A stretch of DNA of 19,865 nucleotides from Clostridiales bacterium UBA1775 (GTDB lineage Bacteria; Bacillota; Clostridia; Monoglobales; Firm-18), in NCBI GenBank assembly GCA_002314595.1, contig DCGP01000040.1:1-19865 (forward strand), given 5' to 3'. Within the stretch, counting starts at the first letter, position 1. Every line of letters begins with the position of its first letter. Positions 7,515-14,509 of the stretch are shown here, piece by piece. The notes under the pieces are model-generated. The model did not search any database. It was not told where the DNA came from and saw nothing but the letters and a program-made list of their open reading frames with translations. The position numbers and the translations under genes are program-made.

Positions 7515-8414
7515 ATGGAATTTTTTGAATATAGGGCAGATATTTTGCCTAAAATCACGCTGATTAACATAAATAAATATCCGGAATTTCAAAGGAATAT
7601 CCACAGAACCTCCGAGGACTATATTTTCTATTTTATGAAAAGTGGAGAAATGTATTTTAAAGAGGACGGCATAGATTATGTTATCAAAAAAGGAGATACC
7701 TTTTTGTTTGAGCCCGGCAAGGAACACTTTGGCACAAAGGATACCAAATACAGCTTTTACTATATCCACTTTAAGCACCCAAATGTGAAAAAGACGGATA
7801 TTTTAATGAATGAATTTGTTGATAAAATTCGCAATTCTACCCTTAGGGCAGATGAATTTAAAAATCAAGGCAGTATTATTATTCCAAAAATGATGAATTT
7901 TTCCAATAATTCGGAGTTTTTAAATTTATGCAATTTATGCGAAAAGGCAATAAATAATTATCTATTCAAATATGACGGATTTGAGCCGTTGACATCGTGC
8001 TCTGTCAATGAAGTTTTTATCACTGCCTTTCGCAATTTTATATTTAATTCTATTTCTAATGGTGGCAAGACCGATATAGGCATTTCAAGGATAAATTTGG
8101 TTATGGAATTTTTAAATAATAATTTTTATGGTAAAATAACAAGCCAAGTTATAGAGCAGGAGCTGTCATATAATTTTGATTATCTTAATCAGTTATTTAA
8201 GAAATATTTGCATACATCAATATTTAAAACATTAGAAAATATTAGGATAGAAAACGCTATCAACAGGCTTAAAAACACGGATTTAACCATCAATATGATA
8301 GCACAGGAAGTGGGGTACGAAGATGGGTCATATTTTTCAAAGGCTTTTAAAAAGCATACTGGATTTTCTCCTTCATCCTATCGCAACAACCAAGGGGCAG
8401 ATAGCCAAGGATAA
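7515..8414 (+). CDS. AraC-family transcriptional regulator with N-terminal cupin-like sensing domain
   Basis: A 299-residue DNA-binding regulator. The first ~100 residues form a cupin-like effector domain (strand pattern around GDTFLFEPGKEHFG, 60-73), the type that often binds sugars. The last ~100 residues carry the two helix-turn-helix units of the family: the first around 208-229 (ITSQVIEQELSYNFDYLNQLF), the second around 257-278. The second contains IAQEVGYEDGSYFSKAFKK and is followed by the family ending GFSPSSYR (283-290). The start ATG has GAAGGTGA just upstream. It is the first gene of a unit with a MATE transporter and a beta-helix protein, which are its likely targets; the effector is unknown. 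Its final 30 codons also encode, in another frame, the start of the MATE protein. Confidence 0.92.
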   Translation: MEFFEYRADILPKITLININKYPEFQRNIHRTSEDYIFYFMKSGEMYFKEDGIDYVIKKGDTFLFEPGKEHFGTKDTKYSFYYIHFKHPNVKKTDILMNEFVDKIRNSTLRADEFKNQGSIIIPKMMNFSNNSEFLNLCNLCEKAINNYLFKYDGFEPLTSCSVNEVFITAFRNFIFNSISNGGKTDIGISRINLVMEFLNNNFYGKITSQVIEQELSYNFDYLNQLFKKYLHTSIFKTLENIRIENAINRLKNTDLTINMIAQEVGYEDGSYFSKAFKKHTGFSPSSYRNNQGADSQG

Positions 8415-9792
8415 AAAACTATTTACAGTTACAACACATTTAGGCACAGTTTCATTGTTTGCAATTGCAGTGCCTATGATGTGCGAATCTATTTTGGGGC
8501 AGGTAATTGCAACTTTAAGTACGGCAGTTTTAAGCGATTATTCCCAAAGTGCAGTGGCGGCAGTAGGTACAGTAGGTACACTTACAACAGCAGTGTCCCT
8601 TATTTTTACGGTCATATCAACCGGCGCAACTGTGGTGGTCAGTAACTATATTGGTGCAGATGACGAAAGAGGTATGAAGGAATCTTCATTTTCAGGGCTT
8701 TTAGCAGGTGCAGTTATGGGTACTGTGGCAGCAATAACCTTGCACTTTTTCGGTGATGATTTGCTTTTTGCAATGAATATTACAGGGGAAACTCATACAC
8801 AAGCATTTACATATTTAAAGATTATATCATCAGTTTATACAGTTACTGCGTTGTCTTCCGGTATTTCAGCCCTTATGCAATGCCATGGACACGCAAGGTA
8901 CGTTGTTATCAGCTCAGTTGCTTCAAGTATTATAAACGTGCTTTTAAACAGCTATGTTGTTTACGTTAATAAATTACCAATTTTTATGGGTGTAAAAGGT
9001 ATAGCCTTTGCAAGCATTGCTTCAATGTTTATAGCCTTAATTATTAAATTGGTATTCTTTATAAAATTAAAGGTTCGTTTCAGTATTCCAAAGGCGTGGG
9101 CAGACCTTAAAATGTATGTTTTAAAGATTTTAAAAATAGGTGTTCCGTCAGGTATTTCAAGTGGCTCCTATGCCTTTTCAAAGGTTATGACAACGTCATT
9201 TATAGCACTAATGGGCGAAATATATTTGTCAGCCAATATTTATTTAATAAATATTTTGCGTTATACATATCTTTTTAGTGTTGCAATAGGTAGCGCAAAT
9301 GCTCTTTTGGTAGGCAGACTTTGTGGAGCAAAAAGATATGACCACGCTGAAAAGCTAAACGCAAGGCTTGTAAAATTAACAACGGTAATAAACTTAACAA
9401 TTTCGGCTTTGATAATTATATTCCGTAGGCCGTTAATTGCAATGTTTACGGCAGATAACATAGAAATTTATGAGCAGGTAGTTTCCGTAGCCCTTGGAAT
9501 AATGCTTGTGGATATTATAGCAGAGCAGTCAAGGGCAGTCAGTCAGGTTTACGAATATGCCTTGCGTGCAGCAGGGGACGTAACCTTTACAATGGTTTTG
9601 GTAATTATATCCTGTTGGGTATGTAGCGTTGGAGGAGCATATTTCTTTGGTATCCACTGTGGCTTTGGGTTAATAGGCTGTTGGATGTCAACAGCATTGG
9701 ACGAGCTTGTTAGGGCAATAGTTACATATTTCAGATGGCGTACCGGCAAGTGGAAGACTATGAACATCGTAGGCAGAAAGCAAGAGGAGTAA
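8323..9792 (+). CDS. MATE-family efflux transporter
   Basis: A 489-residue polytopic membrane protein of the MATE family, which normally exports drugs or metabolites against a sodium or proton gradient. About twelve hydrophobic segments are seen. Typical marks are the N-terminal TKG stretch (23-25) before helix 1, the first-half helices with SNYIGADDERG (107-117), and the second-half GRLCGAKRYDHAEKL (331-345). The start is uncertain. ATG 8323 lies 92 bases inside the regulator gene and has only a weak ribosome-binding site (GGGG at 8312-8315). No other ATG, GTG or TTG occurs in frame before helix 1, so a start near the regulator stop would need a rare codon. The next gene begins four bases after the stop. 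The substrate is unknown. Confidence 0.88.
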   Translation: MGHIFQRLLKSILDFLLHPIATTKGQIAKDKKLFTVTTHLGTVSLFAIAVPMMCESILGQVIATLSTAVLSDYSQSAVAAVGTVGTLTTAVSLIFTVISTGATVVVSNYIGADDERGMKESSFSGLLAGAVMGTVAAITLHFFGDDLLFAMNITGETHTQAFTYLKIISSVYTVTALSSGISALMQCHGHARYVVISSVASSIINVLLNSYVVYVNKLPIFMGVKGIAFASIASMFIALIIKLVFFIKLKVRFSIPKAWADLKMYVLKILKIGVPSGISSGSYAFSKVMTTSFIALMGEIYLSANIYLINILRYTYLFSVAIGSANALLVGRLCGAKRYDHAEKLNARLVKLTTVINLTISALIIIFRRPLIAMFTADNIEIYEQVVSVALGIMLVDIIAEQSRAVSQVYEYALRAAGDVTFTMVLVIISCWVCSVGGAYFFGIHCGFGLIGCWMSTALDELVRAIVTYFRWRTGKWKTMNIVGRKQEE

Positions 9793-9796
9793 TACA

Positions 9797-11200
9797 ATGG
9801 AAAGAAAGTACGATTATTTTGAAAAACTAAATGATTTTGAAGCAAAAGAAGAGGTTGACAGAATACTTGAGGAAAAAAAGGCAAAAATCATAAACTCTCA
9901 GGACAGTTTGTTAACTACCGGCCGTACAATTTATGTGTCGGAGCAAGGGGATGATACAAATGACGGTCTTTCCCCGGACACACCTAAGAAAACCTTAAAG
10001 CACGTTAGGAATATGACCGAAAAAGGCGATAAAATTCTCTTAAAGCGAGGGGAAATGTTTAGAGGCTTTTTGTGTGCCCTTGACGATGTTTCCATAGGTG
10101 CTTACGGCAAGGGCAGAAAGCCGATTATTAACGGTTCTGAAATGAACTACGCAAAGCCGGAGCTATGGGAAGAAACAGAGCATAAAAACGTTTATGTTTG
10201 TACGAAATCCTTTCAAAATGTTGGTGTGATTTTGTTTAATCCAACCTACGAATACGGAAAGTATGACGAGCATTATGGAGATATGTGGTTTAAGTCAGTT
10301 GAAGAATTACATAATGAATACGACTTTTATTTTGATTTAAACAAAAATAAGCTATATGTATACTGCGACAAAAACCCGGGGGAAAAGTACGAAGATATTG
10401 AAATAGGGGATAACTTTTGCCTTATTATCGGCGATGGCAAAAATGTAACTATTGATAATTTATGGCTTATGGTTGCAGGCATCCACGGGGTAAGTATGCA
10501 CAAGTGCGAAAGCAGAACAATTACAAATTGCGTATTTTCGTGGATTGGTGGGTCGATGTATTGGATAAGGGAACTACCGGATAATCAGGGAAAACGCTAT
10601 GTCCGTTACGGTAATGCAGTTGAAATTTTCGGCCCGTGTGAAAACCTTACAGTTAAAAATTGTTGGACTTATCAAATCTTTGATACAGGCTTAACATTTC
10701 AAAATAGTTATCATTGCTATGACCGTCCGTGCATACACAAAAACATAACATTTCAGGACAATATTATTGAATATAGCTTTTGGGGAATTGAAATTTATAA
10801 TTTTGGCTACCATAAGGATGGTAAACCTATTGATACCAGAGATTGCACAGATGTTACTATTGACAATAACATTTTAACAAAGGCAGGCTACGGCTGGGGT
10901 TGTTCGGAAAAAAACAGATATTATCCTGCAAGAGCTTTAAGCTGTGGTGTAACTACCGGTAAAATAGAGAATTTTTCTGTTACCAATAATATATTTAATG
11001 ACACTATCGGTCATGTTATTTTTGTTAGGGAATGTTATCATTCCAAAGCATTTTTTGACGGCAATGTAGTAGGGGAACATAAGGGCAAAAACGAGGCTGG
11101 GCCTATTGTCCCAAATCATAACGGTACTGCAAGGGATTTTGCCAATAAAATATTAGGGGATAAAAATGTAAAAGGTTTTTTCTTGCCTAAAAATATTTAA
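9797..11200 (+). CDS. Right-handed parallel beta-helix protein without signal peptide
   Basis: A 467-residue protein of the pectate-lyase-like beta-helix fold. After a charged helical start (1-40) comes IYVSEQGDDTNDGLSPDTP (45-63), the usual first strand and Gly/Asp loop of such proteins, then PIINGSEM (109-116). Repeated short strands with Asn turns follow (KNVTIDNL, ESRTITNCVFS, CENLTVKNCWT, KNITFQDNIIEYS, CTDVTIDNNIL, IENFSVTNNIF). There is no signal peptide or membrane segment, and there are about 14 cysteines, both pointing to the cytoplasm. Families with this fold include polysaccharide lyases, glycosidases and epimerases; I cannot assign the reaction or catalytic residues. The gene follows the MATE gene by four bases, with GAGGAG at 9784-9789, so the two are co-expressed. 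No GC-rich terminator follows, so some transcripts could run on into infC. Confidence 0.85.
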   Translation: MERKYDYFEKLNDFEAKEEVDRILEEKKAKIINSQDSLLTTGRTIYVSEQGDDTNDGLSPDTPKKTLKHVRNMTEKGDKILLKRGEMFRGFLCALDDVSIGAYGKGRKPIINGSEMNYAKPELWEETEHKNVYVCTKSFQNVGVILFNPTYEYGKYDEHYGDMWFKSVEELHNEYDFYFDLNKNKLYVYCDKNPGEKYEDIEIGDNFCLIIGDGKNVTIDNLWLMVAGIHGVSMHKCESRTITNCVFSWIGGSMYWIRELPDNQGKRYVRYGNAVEIFGPCENLTVKNCWTYQIFDTGLTFQNSYHCYDRPCIHKNITFQDNIIEYSFWGIEIYNFGYHKDGKPIDTRDCTDVTIDNNILTKAGYGWGCSEKNRYYPARALSCGVTTGKIENFSVTNNIFNDTIGHVIFVRECYHSKAFFDGNVVGEHKGKNEAGPIVPNHNGTARDFANKILGDKNVKGFFLPKNI

Positions 11201-11218
11201 TAATTTTTTAAAAAACAC

Positions 11219-11247
11219 TTGACATAAGGTCAAAACTATGATATTAT
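11219..11247 (+). promoter_or_regulatory. Promoter of the infC-rpmI-rplT operon
   Basis: A consensus -35 TTGACA (11219-11224), a 17-base spacer and -10 TATTAT (11242-11247), with TG at 11239-11240 making an extended -10. Transcription would start near 11254, giving a leader of about 137 bases before infC. Confidence 0.88.
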
Positions 11248-11253
11248 TATCAA

Positions 11254-11377
11254 TGCGAAGCAGAAGTTATCCATAATTTCTCACCTTGCGATAAGTAAAT
11301 CGTATAGGTTATAAAATTGAAAAATTCAGTTTTATATATTATGTGGATAGCCTGTGCTGTCCACATTTTCTATTTTT
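11254..11377 (+). ncRNA. Structured infC leader, candidate L20-leader attenuator
   Basis: Three hairpins can be drawn. The first pairs AGAAGTTA (11262-11269) with TAATTTCT (11274-11281), including one G-U pair, and extends through AAG/CTT and GC/GC flanks to about 11255-11289. The second pairs 11311-11321 with 11325-11335, 11 base pairs with one G-U and an AAA loop. The third is the terminator-like hairpin at 11341-11366. In Bacillus subtilis this operon is controlled by L20-mediated transcription attenuation in a leader at the same place. Equivalence is inferred from position and structure; I cannot run a covariance model. Confidence 0.65.
11341..11377 (+). terminator. Attenuator hairpin next to the infC ribosome-binding site
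   Basis: ATGTGGATAGC (11341-11351) pairs with GCTGTCCACAT (11356-11366), 11 base pairs with one U-G and a CTGT loop. The T-rich tract TTTTCTATTTTT follows (11366-11377). The ribosome-binding site GGAGG starts at the next base, so this is an internal attenuator rather than an end-of-gene terminator. Confidence 0.75.
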
Positions 11378-11393
11378 GGAGGTGCACGTTATT
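11378..11393 (+). promoter_or_regulatory. infC ribosome-binding site and AUU start codon
   Basis: GGAGG (11378-11382) is followed after 8 bases by ATT (11391-11393). Upstream in-frame candidates fail: GTG 11382 overlaps the ribosome-binding site, and TTG 11376 and GTG 11343 lie within the attenuator. AUU is the well-known infC start in other bacteria, where IF3 itself discriminates against it and so limits its own synthesis. Confidence 0.8.
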
Positions 11394-11909
11394 AGCAAGG
11401 AACACATTATCAATGAAAAAATCAAAGATAAGGAAATTCGTCTTATTGGAAGCGAAGGGGAACAACTTGGTATAGTTTCATCTGCACAGGCTTTGGAAAT
11501 TGCAAATGAAAAGAACCTTGACCTTGTAAAAATCGCTCCAAACGCAGTTCCGCCGGTATGCAAAATTATGGACTACGGTAAGTTCCGTTTTGAAATTGCA
11601 AAAAAGGAAAAGGAACAGCGTAAAAATCAAAAGGTTGTGGAAACTAAGGAAGTACGCCTTACTCCAAACATTGACGACCACGATTTCTTTACAAAAGTTA
11701 ATAACGCTAAAAAATTCCTTAAAAGTGGTAACAAAGTAAAGGTTACTGTTAGGTTCCGTGGCAGAGAGGTTACTCACTCATCACTTGGCGAGGATATCCT
11801 TATTCGTTTTAAGGAAGAGGTTGCTGAGGTTGGTGTTGTGGATAAGAATCCTAAAATGGAAGGTAGAAATATGTCTATGTTTATCTCACCTAAGGGTGCA
11901 GAGAAATAA
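11391..11909 (+). CDS. infC: Translation initiation factor IF-3
   Basis: IF-3 binds the 30S subunit, prevents premature 50S joining and checks the start codon and initiator tRNA. The N-terminal domain covers about 1-68 (INEKIKDKEIRLIGSEG, then ALEIANEKNLDLVKIAP). It ends in the family signature KIMDYGKFRFE (58-68). A lysine-rich linker helix (KKEKEQRKNQK) and the C-terminal domain follow (KEVRLTPNIDDHDF; GNKVKVTVRFRGRE). With the AUU start at 11391 the product is 172 residues, the usual IF-3 length. It is first in the classical infC-rpmI-rplT operon, behind a structured leader. Both attenuation by L20 and start-codon-based autoregulation by IF-3 itself are likely from what is known of the family. 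Confidence 0.96.
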   Translation: MSKEHIINEKIKDKEIRLIGSEGEQLGIVSSAQALEIANEKNLDLVKIAPNAVPPVCKIMDYGKFRFEIAKKEKEQRKNQKVVETKEVRLTPNIDDHDFFTKVNNAKKFLKSGNKVKVTVRFRGREVTHSSLGEDILIRFKEEVAEVGVVDKNPKMEGRNMSMFISPKGAEK

Positions 11910-11948
11910 ATATAAATTATTAAGCGAACACGAAAGGAGAATTGCTTT

Positions 11949-12149
11949 ATGGCTAATAAAATAAAGACACACAGAGGCGCTGCTAAAAGATTTAAGCTTA
12001 CAGCAAGTGGAAAAGTTAAAAGAGGTTCAGCATTCAGAAGTCATATTTTGAACAAGAAATCTACAAAGAGAAAAAGAGGTCTTAGAAAGCCTGCATATTG
12101 TCATGATTCAAATGCAGCAGTTATCAAGAAACTAATTCCGTATATGTAA
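11949..12149 (+). CDS. rpmI: 50S ribosomal protein L35
   Basis: A 66-residue, very basic protein of the large ribosomal subunit. The start MANKIKTHRGAAKRFKLT and the segment GKVKRGSAFRSHIL are typical of L35, and the size is normal. It lies 39 bases after infC with AAAGGAGA upstream (near 11933-11940) and 32 bases before rplT, in the conserved order of this operon. Confidence 0.97.
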   Translation: MANKIKTHRGAAKRFKLTASGKVKRGSAFRSHILNKKSTKRKRGLRKPAYCHDSNAAVIKKLIPYM

Positions 12150-12181
12150 TATTTTTTGAAATCACTAAGGAGGTTTATTAA

Positions 12182-12538
12182 ATGGCTAGAATTAAGGGTG
12201 CTATGAACACCAGAAAAAGACATAAAAGAATAATAAAACTTGCAAAGGGTTATAGAGGTGGCAGAAGCCGTCTGTTCAGAACAGCAAACGAAGCTGTTAT
12301 GAAGGCTATGGCTAATGCTTATATTGGCAGAAAGCTTAAAAAGAGAGATTTCCGTCAACTTTGGATTGCTCGTATCAATGCTGCAGCTCGTGCTAACGGT
12401 ATGAATTACAGCACAATGATGAACGGTCTTAAAAAAGCTGGAATCAGCATTAACAGAAAGATGCTTTCTGAAATCGCTATTTCAGATGCTGCTGCTTTTA
12501 CTTCATTAGTTGAAGCTGCTAAGGAAGCAAGAAAATAA
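12182..12538 (+). CDS. rplT: 50S ribosomal protein L20
   Basis: A 118-residue basic protein that binds 23S rRNA early in large-subunit assembly and, in studied bacteria, represses its own operon through the leader mRNA. Typical segments are the long N-terminal basic helix (KRHKRIIKLAKGYRGGRS) and the globular part, RDFRQLWIARINAAARANG, the region involved in RNA binding. The start ATG follows AAGGAGG (12167-12173). It is the last gene of the operon before a hairpin. Confidence 0.98.
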   Translation: MARIKGAMNTRKRHKRIIKLAKGYRGGRSRLFRTANEAVMKAMANAYIGRKLKKRDFRQLWIARINAAARANGMNYSTMMNGLKKAGISINRKMLSEIAISDAAAFTSLVEAAKEARK

Positions 12539-12548
12539 TGAATTTTAT

Positions 12549-12584
12549 ATGAGGTCGCGTCTATTGCGACCTCATTTGAATTTT
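12549..12584 (+). terminator. Terminator behind rplT
   Basis: ATGAGGTCGC (12549-12558) pairs perfectly with GCGACCTCAT (12566-12575) around a 7-base loop. The T tract is broken (TTTGAATTTT, 12575-12584), so termination may be partial. The next gene starts 14 bases later with no clear promoter between, which also suggests read-through. Confidence 0.7.
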
Positions 12585-12597
12585 GTAGGTGATTTAT

Positions 12598-13350
12598 ATG
12601 ATTAACGAAATTAAATCTACAGAAAATAAAATATACAAGCAAGCAAAGAAATTATCTCAGCGTTCCGAAAGGTACAAAACCGGGTTATTTATTGCAGAGG
12701 GCAGGCGTATTGTGGAGGATGCTGTATTAAGCAAATCAGTCAATATGCTTTTTGTTTCTTCCAATTATAACTATCCTGTTCCTGATGACATTACAACATA
12801 TAAAATAACGGACAAAATGTTTTCGGCACTTTCGGACACCTGTAATTCTCAGGGGATAATTGCAGTATGTAAAATGCCTGAATTTAACATAAAAGATGTA
12901 AAAGGGGACACACTGTTAGTATGCGATGGAGTTTCTGACCCGGGAAATATGGGTACGCTTATTCGTACTGCAGAATGTAGTGGGGCGTCCGGTGTTGTTG
13001 TGTTAAAGGGAGCTACTGACCCATTCAGCCCAAAGGTTGTACGCTCTACAATGGGTTCAATATTCAGAGTTCCTGTTTATTTTGCAGAAGCGACTGACAT
13101 TCCTAAATATTTAAAGGACTATAATATAGTAGTTACTGTTTTGGACGGTTCAACTGACTTATATCAAACTAAACTAAGTGGGAAAATTGCAGTTGTAGTT
13201 GGTAACGAGGGCGATGGCATCAGTCAAGAGGTTATAAAGCAGAGCAACGTAAGGGTGCGCATACCTATGGAGGGTAGTGCAGAGTCCTTAAACGCATCGG
13301 TTGCAGGTAGCCTGGTGCTTTATGAAATTTACAGACAAAAGAATTTGTAG
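12598..13350 (+). CDS. TrmH/SpoU-family RNA 2'-O-methyltransferase
   Basis: A 250-residue SPOUT methyltransferase using S-adenosylmethionine to methylate a ribose in RNA, probably 23S rRNA. The N-terminal ~95 residues form the substrate-binding domain (FIAEGRRIVEDA, 31-42). The knotted catalytic domain has motif 1 DPGNMGTLIRTA (114-125; Asn117, Arg123), motif 2 VVVGNEGDGIS (199-209) and motif 3 RIPMEGSAESLNASVA (221-236). The start is placed at ATG 12598 because AGGTGAT (12587-12593) fits it; an in-frame GTG at 12589 would overlap that site. The gene lies between the L20 gene and dprA, a context seen for YsgA-like proteins in Firmicutes. The exact nucleotide cannot be told; RlmB-like and YsgA-like are both possible. 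Confidence 0.92.
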   Translation: MINEIKSTENKIYKQAKKLSQRSERYKTGLFIAEGRRIVEDAVLSKSVNMLFVSSNYNYPVPDDITTYKITDKMFSALSDTCNSQGIIAVCKMPEFNIKDVKGDTLLVCDGVSDPGNMGTLIRTAECSGASGVVVLKGATDPFSPKVVRSTMGSIFRVPVYFAEATDIPKYLKDYNIVVTVLDGSTDLYQTKLSGKIAVVVGNEGDGISQEVIKQSNVRVRIPMEGSAESLNASVAGSLVLYEIYRQKNL

Positions 13351-13365
13351 TTTTATGGTGATAAT

Positions 13366-14490
13366 ATGAATGATAATTTATATGCAATTTGGCTTTTGAT
13401 AAATTTAGGTGTAAACAGCAAAAATTATTTACCACTATGCAAAGCCTTTAATTCCTTTTACGAAATTTATTGTGCAGAAGAGGAAAAATTAAAGGAAATT
13501 GAAGGCATAAGCAAAAAGTGTATAGAAAAATTACAAGATAAAAATACAGACAAAGCACAAGAGGTTTTGGAATATTGTTTAAAAAATACTATTGACATAA
13601 CCACATTTTATGGTGTAAAATATCCAACAGTACTGAAAAATATTTCTGTACCACCGATAGTATTGTTTTCCAAAGGGCAGTTGCCCGACTGGGAAAATGA
13701 GATTTCCGTTGCAGTTGTAGGTTCAAGGAAGCCTTCTGTTTACGGTAATACTATGGCAGGTAAAATTGCTGAGGATTTAGCAAGGGAAGGCGTTGTTGTA
13801 ATAAGTGGTATGGCAAGGGGCATTGACACCTCTGCCCATAAGGGAGCACTTAAAGGAAACGGAAAAACAGTCGCAGTTTTAGGCTGTGGTGTAGATGTTG
13901 TTTATCCACCTGAAAGTACGGCAATTAAAGGAATGATTGAGGAAAAGGGAGTTGTTATTTCGGAATTTTTACCGGGTACTCCTCCTCTGCCTAATTATTT
14001 TCCTATTCGTAACAGGATAGTAAGTGGACTGTCAGCCGGCGTAATTGTAATCGAGGGCAAGGCAACAAGTGGCTCTACAATTACTGCAAATCTTGCAAAA
14101 GACCAAGGCAAAGAGGTTTTCTGCTTGCCGGGAAATGTGGATAATCCGTTAAGTACAGCTTCCCACAAGCTTATTAGGGAAGGCGCAAGGCTTATTACCT
14201 GTGGTGCAGATGTTTTGGTAGACTTGGCAATAGAAAACCCGGAAAAGTTCACAGAAACTATTTACAGTGAAAATTCAATGGAATCAAAAAAAGAAGAAGC
14301 TTTAAGCAAGCTAACAGACGACCAACGAGCCATTGCAGAGGCATTAAACCCATCAAAGCCTATGAATGTAGACGAAATATGCTACAAAACAGGTATAGAA
14401 ATTCCGGTGGTTAACCAGTGTTTGTTTATGCTTGAAATACAAAAGATTGTAAAGCAATTGCCCGGCAAACAATACATATTGATTGTATAG
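13366..14490 (+). CDS. dprA: DNA-processing protein DprA
   Basis: A 374-residue cytosolic protein that loads RecA on incoming single-stranded DNA during transformation. Residues 1-75 form a helical SAM/HhH-like region (IEGISKKCIEKL). The Rossmann-type core, about 80-290, shows VAVVGSRKPS (115-124), ISGMARGID (146-154), AVLGCGVDVVYPPE (170-183), FPIRNRIVSGLS (212-223), GSTITANLA (236-244) and LPGNVDNP (254-261). A C-terminal winged-helix-like segment covers about 310-374. The N-terminal and C-terminal additions are normal for Firmicutes. It starts 15 bases after the methyltransferase gene and is followed by topA, a conserved neighbour. Presence of dprA does not by itself prove competence, as it is widespread. 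Confidence 0.95.
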   Translation: MNDNLYAIWLLINLGVNSKNYLPLCKAFNSFYEIYCAEEEKLKEIEGISKKCIEKLQDKNTDKAQEVLEYCLKNTIDITTFYGVKYPTVLKNISVPPIVLFSKGQLPDWENEISVAVVGSRKPSVYGNTMAGKIAEDLAREGVVVISGMARGIDTSAHKGALKGNGKTVAVLGCGVDVVYPPESTAIKGMIEEKGVVISEFLPGTPPLPNYFPIRNRIVSGLSAGVIVIEGKATSGSTITANLAKDQGKEVFCLPGNVDNPLSTASHKLIREGARLITCGADVLVDLAIENPEKFTETIYSENSMESKKEEALSKLTDDQRAIAEALNPSKPMNVDEICYKTGIEIPVVNQCLFMLEIQKIVKQLPGKQYILIV

Positions 14491-14509
14491 GGCAGAAAGG
14501 GAGGAAATT

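Noticed and set aside
9549..9884. 111-residue minus-strand frame across the MATE and beta-helix gene junction
   Set aside because: It is antisense to two well-supported coding regions, with no recognisable domain.
11343..11390. N-terminal extension of IF-3 from GTG 11343
   Set aside because: The codon lies in the attenuator stem, has no ribosome-binding site, and the added residues do not resemble IF-3.
14483..14509. TTG start for topA overlapping dprA
   Set aside because: AGGGAGG at 14498-14504 is ideally placed for ATG 14510, and MADYLVVVESPAKAKT is the normal TopA start.
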